Part shown: positions 59,494-64,000 of the stretch, piece after piece
Layout: each line of letters begins with the position of its first letter
Numbering within the stretch: the stretch's first letter is position 1
NCBI RefSeq assembly: GCF_001884045.1
Contig: NZ_MACF01000071.1
Span: forward strand, 124,001-188,000
Direction of reading: 5' to 3'
DNA from: Bacillus mobilis
GTDB lineage: Bacteria > Bacillota > Bacilli > Bacillales > Bacillaceae_G
Length of the DNA stretch: 64,000 nt
Translations under genes and position numbers: made by a program
Notes under the pieces: generated by a model
What the model saw: only the letters and a program-made list of their open reading frames with translations
Told to the model about the DNA's origin: nothing
Databases searched by the model: none

Positions 59494-59507
59494 GCGGTCA
59501 GTGCTTA
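59494..59507 (-). repeat. Fragment of the MogR-CheV repeat family, inverted
   Basis: GCGGTCAGTGCTTA is the exact reverse complement of TAAGCACTGACCGC in the repeat at 61984-62061. Some similarity continues into GAAGC and ATATG to the left, but is weak. Confidence 0.5.
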
Positions 59508-59622
59508 TTTTGATCCCCTCCCGCGTTAAAATATCTACAAAAAATAAGCATAAGTCCTTTTTTCATGGCCATTTATTGACTTTAAGATCATATATGAAAG
59601 TATAAGATAAGGAGTGTCTATA

Positions 59623-60423
59623 ATGCGTATTGGTACGAATGTTTTAAGTATGAATGCTAGGCAGTCGTTGTATGAGAATGAGAAGCGTATGAATGTTGCG
59701 ATGGAGCATTTGGCGACTGGTAAGAAGTTAAATAACGCTTCTGATAATCCCGCTAATATTGCGATTGTGACTCGTATGCATGCGAGAGCGAGTGGTATGC
59801 GTGTTGCGATTCGTAATAATGAGGATGCGATATCGATGCTACGTACTGCGGAAGCTGCCCTTCAAACTGTGACAAATATTTTACAGCGTATGCGTGATTT
59901 AGCTGTTCAATCTGCAAGTGGCACAAATTCAAATAAAAACCGTGATTCACTGAATAAAGAGTTTCAGTCTTTAACAGAACAAATTGGCTATATTGATGAA
60001 ACGACTGAGTTTAATGATTTATCCGTATTTGATGGACAAAACCGTCCTGTTACGTTAGATGATATTGGTCATACAGTAAATATAATGAAACACATCCCCC
60101 CTTCCCCTACACAACATGACATCAAGATTTCAACAGAACAAGAAGCAAGAGCGGCGATTCGTAAAATTGAAGAAGCTCTACATAATGTATCACTTCATCG
60201 TGCTGATCTTGGAGCTATGATGAATCGTTTACAATTTAATATTGAAAATTTAAACAGCCAAAGTATGGCCCTAACAGATACTACTTCCCGAATTGAGGAT
60301 GCGGATATGGCGCAGGAGATGAGTGACTTTTTAAAATTTAAATTGTTAACTGAGGTTGCACTTAGCATGGTTTCACAAGCAAATCAAATTCCGCAAATGG
60401 TATATAAATTACTACAATCATAA
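59623..60423 (+). CDS. Flagellin (short form)
   Basis: This 266-aa flagellin has intact terminal helices: MRIGTNVLSMNARQSLYENE, MNVAMEHLATGKKLNNASDN, and at the end EDADMAQEMSDFLKFKLLTE then VALSMVSQANQIPQMVYKLL. The central domain is only about 60 residues, close to the minimum for flagellins. ATG at 59623 lies 8 bases behind AAGGAG. Both ends use many G-ending codons (GAG, AAG, GCG, TTG), unlike the middle and unlike flagellin 1. It may be a minor filament protein. No clear promoter of its own was fixed. Confidence 0.93.
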   Translation: MRIGTNVLSMNARQSLYENEKRMNVAMEHLATGKKLNNASDNPANIAIVTRMHARASGMRVAIRNNEDAISMLRTAEAALQTVTNILQRMRDLAVQSASGTNSNKNRDSLNKEFQSLTEQIGYIDETTEFNDLSVFDGQNRPVTLDDIGHTVNIMKHIPPSPTQHDIKISTEQEARAAIRKIEEALHNVSLHRADLGAMMNRLQFNIENLNSQSMALTDTTSRIEDADMAQEMSDFLKFKLLTEVALSMVSQANQIPQMVYKLLQS

Positions 60424-60460
60424 TTGTCATTTCACTCTTTGAAACGATTCCACACAAAAC

Positions 60461-60497
60461 AAAAGGGAAATACATATAAACTATGTACTTCCCTTTT
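60461..60497. terminator. Bidirectional terminator
   Basis: The stem AAAAGGGAA-TACATA / TATGTA-TTCCCTTTT (one bulge) with a short loop lies between the convergent flagellin 2 and mogR genes. Confidence 0.85.
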
Positions 60498-60515
60498 ATT
60501 TTTCACTTAATACTT

Positions 60516-61463
60516 CTATGGCGCTACCGTCATAACTTGTCCTCTACGGTCGATCCTTATTTTCATTTTTCCGTCTTGTGCGTTATATAGTCCTAATTTA
60601 TGTAATTCTAGTTTGCATTCTTGTACGAAGGTTGGTAATTTACGAATTTGATTGACATCCGAACTTTTAATAAAATTAGTTAAATGTTGCGTCATGTCTT
60701 TCACATCTTGCACAAGTTCTTCTTTTTCTCGTTTTAACCTTTCGTTTTCCAATTGTAGCGCTCGCAATTCACTTTCTAGACTACTTCTATTAGACTCTTC
60801 TTTGAAATGCCCTGCAGCCATGCTAGAAAGCTTATAAATCCCTTCCATAAACTGATGTAATTCATCTTCTTTTCTTTCACTATGTTGACTAATTGTTTCA
60901 AAGTTATCAACGATACCAGATATAACTGTTACAAGACTTTTTTCATTTTCTTTATACTGTACTTCCTCTATTAATACGTGATTGTTTTCTTTTTTCATTT
61001 CAACGATCGTTTCTTTTACAGGTGTATATTTTCGCTTTCGTCCAGGTTTTTGTTTTTCAACATTTTCAAACGGTATTTCATGTTTTTTCAATTTGTAATA
61101 CGTATTTTGTAATTGACTTTCTGTTTTCGGGAACAGATTTAGTTCATTTTTACTAACGTATTTTGAAATATTGATAATGTTTAAACCGTGACGTTGGCAA
61201 AATTGATACACTTCATACAGTAACTCTAGCTCTGACTTCAGCCATGTAATCGCTGATTTTTCATACGCTCGTATCCCGCCATGTTTTTCTATATCTATTT
61301 GAAATAATACCATTCTATTATGTAAATCAACTAGTTCTTCATACTTTACTTGGAATTGTTTTTCTATTTTTTTAAATTCCGCTTCTAGTTGTGTATCGTT
61401 CATTTTATTATTTGACATGTTTTGTAAGAGACTTAATACATTGATTGCTGTGTGGTGATACAT
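60516..61463 (-). CDS. mogR: MogR-type motility gene repressor
   Basis: This 315-aa protein resembles MogR of Listeria and the B. cereus group, a repressor of flagellar genes that binds AT-rich sites of TTTT-N5-AAAA type. The DNA-binding part (about 70-150) includes KSELELLYEVYQFCQRHGLN, ISKYVSKNELNLFPKTESQL, and the AT-hook-like KQKPGRKRKYTPV. The C-terminal half has a long coiled coil (ESELRALQLENERLKREKEE). ATG at 61463 was chosen since GGGGGAG is upstream by 11; GTG at 61475 touches it. It replaces sigma-D type control seen in B. subtilis. Confidence 0.82.
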   Translation of the reverse strand: MYHHTAINVLSLLQNMSNNKMNDTQLEAEFKKIEKQFQVKYEELVDLHNRMVLFQIDIEKHGGIRAYEKSAITWLKSELELLYEVYQFCQRHGLNIINISKYVSKNELNLFPKTESQLQNTYYKLKKHEIPFENVEKQKPGRKRKYTPVKETIVEMKKENNHVLIEEVQYKENEKSLVTVISGIVDNFETISQHSERKEDELHQFMEGIYKLSSMAAGHFKEESNRSSLESELRALQLENERLKREKEELVQDVKDMTQHLTNFIKSSDVNQIRKLPTFVQECKLELHKLGLYNAQDGKMKIRIDRRGQVMTVAP

Positions 61464-61860
61464 AATCTGTGCCACTCCCCCTCATCCTTTCGCAATTCTC
61501 ATCTGACTCCCATGTCTTTTCAGAAAATAGCAATTTTTACATATCCATATTATAACATTTCGAAATTATCTGTCAAATAATAAACATACAAAAACGTATA
61601 GAAAGTATAGTAATAGAAAAAAGGATTTTTCAATTAATATGTATAATTGCATATTAATCACATTTAATTATATTATATGGTATTTCGAATATATTTTCAC
61701 CGAAAAAGTTTGCGTTACCACGAAATATTACTAAAATAATCCAAAGATACGTTTTCTTATATTTTCAAATCAAAAATCTTCAAATGAAGATTTTTCATAC
61801 ATACAACCACAAACACTCCAAAAACATTCCATCTTTTTACCTATACAGAGTATAGAACAA
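61464..61860. other. AT-rich spacer upstream of mogR
   Basis: This ~400-bp stretch is AT rich, and no ORF with a ribosome binding site is seen. TTTTCACCGAAAA at about 61698 has TTTT-N5-AAAA form, but its GC-rich centre fits a MogR site poorly. Confidence 0.4.
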
Positions 61861-61867
61861 TAAAAAG

Positions 61868-61899
61868 GAACTAACCAATACTACACATGGCTAGTTCCC
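61868..61899. repeat. Stem-loop related to the dispersed repeat
   Basis: GGAACTAACCA and TGGCTAGTTCC pair at 10 of 11 positions. The right arm carries CATGGCTAGTT, which also occurs in the repeat units at 61984 and 62140. Confidence 0.6.
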
Positions 61900-61983
61900 T
61901 TCTCTCCACTAAAAGAATAGAGTTGTAAATAGAATCTGCAAATCCTCAATCAAAGTCTCACTTCTTCCACTTACCTAAAACTA

Positions 61984-62061
61984 CTCCATATCTCTGGTCT
62001 CACATCGTATGGGACCCTATTAAGCACTGACCGCTACATACATGGCTAGTTACTCTATTCC
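61984..62061 (+). repeat. Dispersed repeat, unit 1
   Basis: The unit begins CTCCATATCTCTGGTCT, continues with CTATTAAGCACTGACCGC, and ends CATGGCTAGTTACTCTATTCC. Unit 2 starts 156 bp further on and matches closely. It is non-coding. Confidence 0.85.
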
Positions 62062-62139
62062 TATAAACAGAGTAGAGTTATACTCCAACTCTTCTAAAAC
62101 TATCTTGGCCGCTCTCTTGTCCCATTTGCCTAAAACCAG

Positions 62140-62219
62140 CTCCATATCTCTGGTCTTGACATCGGATGGGGCTCTATTAAGCACCGACCGCCACCACGCA
62201 TGGCTAGTTACTCTATTCC
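62140..62219 (+). repeat. Dispersed repeat, unit 2
   Basis: The same order of words as unit 1: CTCCATATCTCTGGTCTT, CTCTATTAAGCACCGACCGC and CATGGCTAGTTACTCTATTCC, with small substitutions. It ends 16 bp before the cheV stop. Confidence 0.85.
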
Positions 62220-62235
62220 AGCTAAAAAGAAGCTT

Positions 62236-63144
62236 TTAAAGCACTAACTTATCTACTAAGCCGATTAACTCTTGAATATCTGGCTTACTTACTTGAGCAT
62301 TTGCCCCTACCGCTTCGCCTTTATGGAATAATTCATTTGTAATTAATGAAGAGAAAATAACGATTGGTAAACGATGCGTTACTTCACCATCTTTAATTAC
62401 TTTCGTTAAATGGTGTCCATCCATTTTTGGCATTTCAATATCCGTAATGAGCAAGTGAATATGTTCAAACATTTTTTCCCCTTGCTCTTTCGCTAACTTC
62501 TCAATTTGCGCTAACGCTTCTGCACCATTGCTGAAGAAGTTCATTTTCGTATATCCAGCTGATGATAATGTTTCTTCTAAAATTTGACGAAGCATTGCTG
62601 AATCTTCCGCAATATAAATCACTTTTTCAGCACGATCTGTTTTTTGCTCTAATCCTGCAAGTGATTTATTATCATAACCAGTGTTGCTAATTTCGCAAAC
62701 AATCTTTTCATAATCTAATAGTAAGATGATTTTTCCATCTAGTTTTACAATACCAGATGTCGTTTCTTCTAATCCCATAGACAATGATGCTGGCTCATCA
62801 ATTTGTTCCCATGAAATACGTTGAATACGATGCACTTCATCCACACGGAAAATAACTTTCATTTGGTTTAACTCTGAAATGATAAATTTCGTTTGATCAA
62901 GTGGCTTTGTCGATTTTAAATTAAGAGCTGTCGCTAAGTTAATAACAGGTAAAATTTCACCGCGGACTTGAACAACACCTTCAACTGCATGATGAGATTC
63001 TGGCACAGTTGTAACAGGGAATGGATTAATGATTTCACGTACTTTCATTACGTTAATACTAAATAGGTTTTCACCAACAGTATATGTAACAATCTCTAAT
63101 TCATTTGTTCCGCTTTCTAATAAAATACTTTGTGCTTGTGACAT
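62236..63144 (-). CDS. cheV: Chemotaxis coupling protein CheV
   Basis: This 302-aa protein fuses a CheW domain (about 15-150; LEIVTYTVGENLFSINVMKV, then VEGVVQVRGEILPVINLATA) to a response regulator domain (about 170-300; YIAEDSAMLRQILEETLSSA and LLITDIEMPKMDGHHLTKVI with the phospho-acceptor aspartate). CheV couples receptors to CheA and helps adaptation. AAAGGGGAGCGACACCTTT precedes the ATG. The next gene upstream, a FliG-C-like gene, is in the same direction 117 bp off. Repeats flank the pair on both sides. Confidence 0.95.
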   Translation of the reverse strand: MSQAQSILLESGTNELEIVTYTVGENLFSINVMKVREIINPFPVTTVPESHHAVEGVVQVRGEILPVINLATALNLKSTKPLDQTKFIISELNQMKVIFRVDEVHRIQRISWEQIDEPASLSMGLEETTSGIVKLDGKIILLLDYEKIVCEISNTGYDNKSLAGLEQKTDRAEKVIYIAEDSAMLRQILEETLSSAGYTKMNFFSNGAEALAQIEKLAKEQGEKMFEHIHLLITDIEMPKMDGHHLTKVIKDGEVTHRLPIVIFSSLITNELFHKGEAVGANAQVSKPDIQELIGLVDKLVL

Positions 63145-63261
63145 AAAGGTGTCGCTCCCCTTTCATTATTTCCGTATATCTAATTATTAAGCTTTATTAA
63201 AACGAAAAAGTCAACTACCTATCTGAAAAATATAGATAGTCGAACGATTCATTTCTAGCAA

Positions 63262-63747
63262 TTAATCTTGTATAAACGAAGCAAGTGCCTCTAATAACAC
63301 TTCTTGGGCTCCTACAATTTCTGTCGGCATCGCTTCCCATTTTTTCGAAAGCTCTGTTTCTACTCTTATTCTTAACTCTGCGTTCATTACTTCTAGCACA
63401 TATTCTTTCGTCGCTATATCAACATCCAGTAGCGCAAGAGCATATAGTTCCGGATCATTTATTTTTTCAAATAATCGTTTTAATACTGCCGGTGCTATAT
63501 GTTTTAATTTTTCAATATGAATTTCTTTATCCGAAAATAGTAACTCATATTGAATAAACGTAACATTTTCTTTAATCACTTTAAAATAGCAATTATTTTT
63601 TTTATCATTTACAAAATAACCGTTCGAATCTGCAATAATACTCTCTACTTTACGAATTAAATCCGGCAAACTACTCGCCGCCATTACAGTCCGCTGCTCA
63701 ACCTCACTCGGCGAAATGAATGTAACGCGATACTTATTCTGCGCCAT
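63262..63747 (-). CDS. FliG C-domain-like protein
   Basis: This 161-aa protein has an N-terminal part of unknown type (about 1-75) and a C-terminal helical region resembling the FliG C/M armadillo fold: DPELYALALLDVDIATKEYV, then LEVMNAELRIRVETELSKKW and EIVGAQEVLLEALASF (about 98-158). The conserved charged residues of the FliG torque helix are only partly visible. True FliG (about 330 aa) lies elsewhere in B. cereus. ATG at 63747 was preferred to the GTG at 63756. A C-ring related role is inferred from fold and place beside cheV. Confidence 0.6.
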   Translation of the reverse strand: MAQNKYRVTFISPSEVEQRTVMAASSLPDLIRKVESIIADSNGYFVNDKKNNCYFKVIKENVTFIQYELLFSDKEIHIEKLKHIAPAVLKRLFEKINDPELYALALLDVDIATKEYVLEVMNAELRIRVETELSKKWEAMPTEIVGAQEVLLEALASFIQD

Positions 63748-63855
63748 CCTCCTCACCTCTCCTTTTATAGAAATTCAGTCTAATTGTATATAAACGTATT
63801 TTATACCACTGCTTCTAGACTAGGATAAATCCTATCGTCAACCGCTTTAGAACCA

Positions 63856-63914
63856 CTCGATATCTCCGGCCTTACATACCAGTCAAGAATCTATTAAGTA
63901 CTAAGCGCCACTAC
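63856..63914 (+). repeat. Dispersed repeat, unit 3 (diverged)
   Basis: CTCGATATCTCCGGCCTTAC, then CTATTAAGTACTAAGCGCCA: a diverged member of the family seen at 61984, in the same orientation. The CATGGCTAGTT part is not found. Confidence 0.7.
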
Positions 63915-63950
63915 ACTTCGCTTACCTCTTCTTCAACTATCCTAGCAACT

Positions 63951-64000
63951 CTCCATATCTCTGGTCTTACACACCGGTCGAGACTCTATTAGGCACTGAC
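63951..64000 (+). repeat. Dispersed repeat, unit 4 (cut by window edge)
   Basis: CTCCATATCTCTGGTCTTAC, then CTCTATTAGGCACTGAC, 95 bp after unit 3. It runs off the right edge. Confidence 0.75.

Noticed and set aside
61984-62219. CRISPR-like array in the repeats after mogR
   Set aside because: Units are about 80 bp, imperfect, and 156 bp apart, without constant short spacers or cas genes.

Overview
The window is a low-GC, AT-rich chromosomal segment from a member of the Bacillus cereus group. The evidence is a spore gene (sspH-type), bcr1-type dispersed repeats bounded by TTTAY, Fur boxes of the Bacillus 7-1-7 type, a flagellar cluster whose order (flgG-flhF-flhA-flhB-fliRQP-fliN-fliM-SLT-flagellins-mogR-cheV) is that group's, and many small B. 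cereus-type hypothetical genes. Species cannot be fixed from the sequence alone. No rRNA, tRNA, prophage, insertion sequence with a transposase, or CRISPR array was seen.

Layout. 1-8.1 kb: a DUF445 membrane protein running off the left edge, D-serine dehydratase with a divergent XRE-cupin regulator, a BlaI/M56-controlled CcdA-thioredoxin-Lgt-like cluster, and peptidase E. 8.1-18.7 kb: MATE exporter, DUF2087 regulator, an unannotated 53-aa lipoprotein, a PH-domain protein, fumarase, NhaC antiporter, methyltransferase, DMT transporter with GntR regulator, a Fur-controlled FbpA-like micro-protein and a CDF metal exporter. 18.7-29.8 kb: three bcr1 copies (one internally deleted), an Asp-box repeat protein, an ECF sigma/anti-sigma pair, asparagine synthetase, a PP2C-like phosphatase, MarR-DUF3147-hydrolase genes, a histidine phosphatase whose stop lies in bcr1, a decayed gene, a cupin protein and small membrane proteins.

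29.8-46.2 kb: a LysR-controlled operon combining a 2-aminoethylphosphonate-like ABC importer with a beta-CASP-like metallohydrolase and a secreted CYTH-like protein; an MFS/XRE-TPR divergent pair with a perfect operator; sspH; a cellulose-synthase-like glycosyltransferase with two PilZ domains; an ABM/dienelactone hydrolase pair; and the AzlCD/TrmB group. 46.3-64 kb: a Fur-controlled flavin monooxygenase, then the flagellar export and switch operon on the minus strand, two flagellins on the plus strand with a sigma-A type promoter, the MogR-type repressor, CheV and a FliG-C-like protein, the last two flanked by members of a dispersed repeat family.

The strongest candidates for under-described systems are the BlaI/M56-regulated disulfide reductase cluster with two matching ACTAC-N5-GTAGT operators (3.2-6.5 kb), and the importer-metallohydrolase-CYTH operon (29.8-35.6 kb). 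Functions are from recognised motifs and family knowledge; no searches were run.
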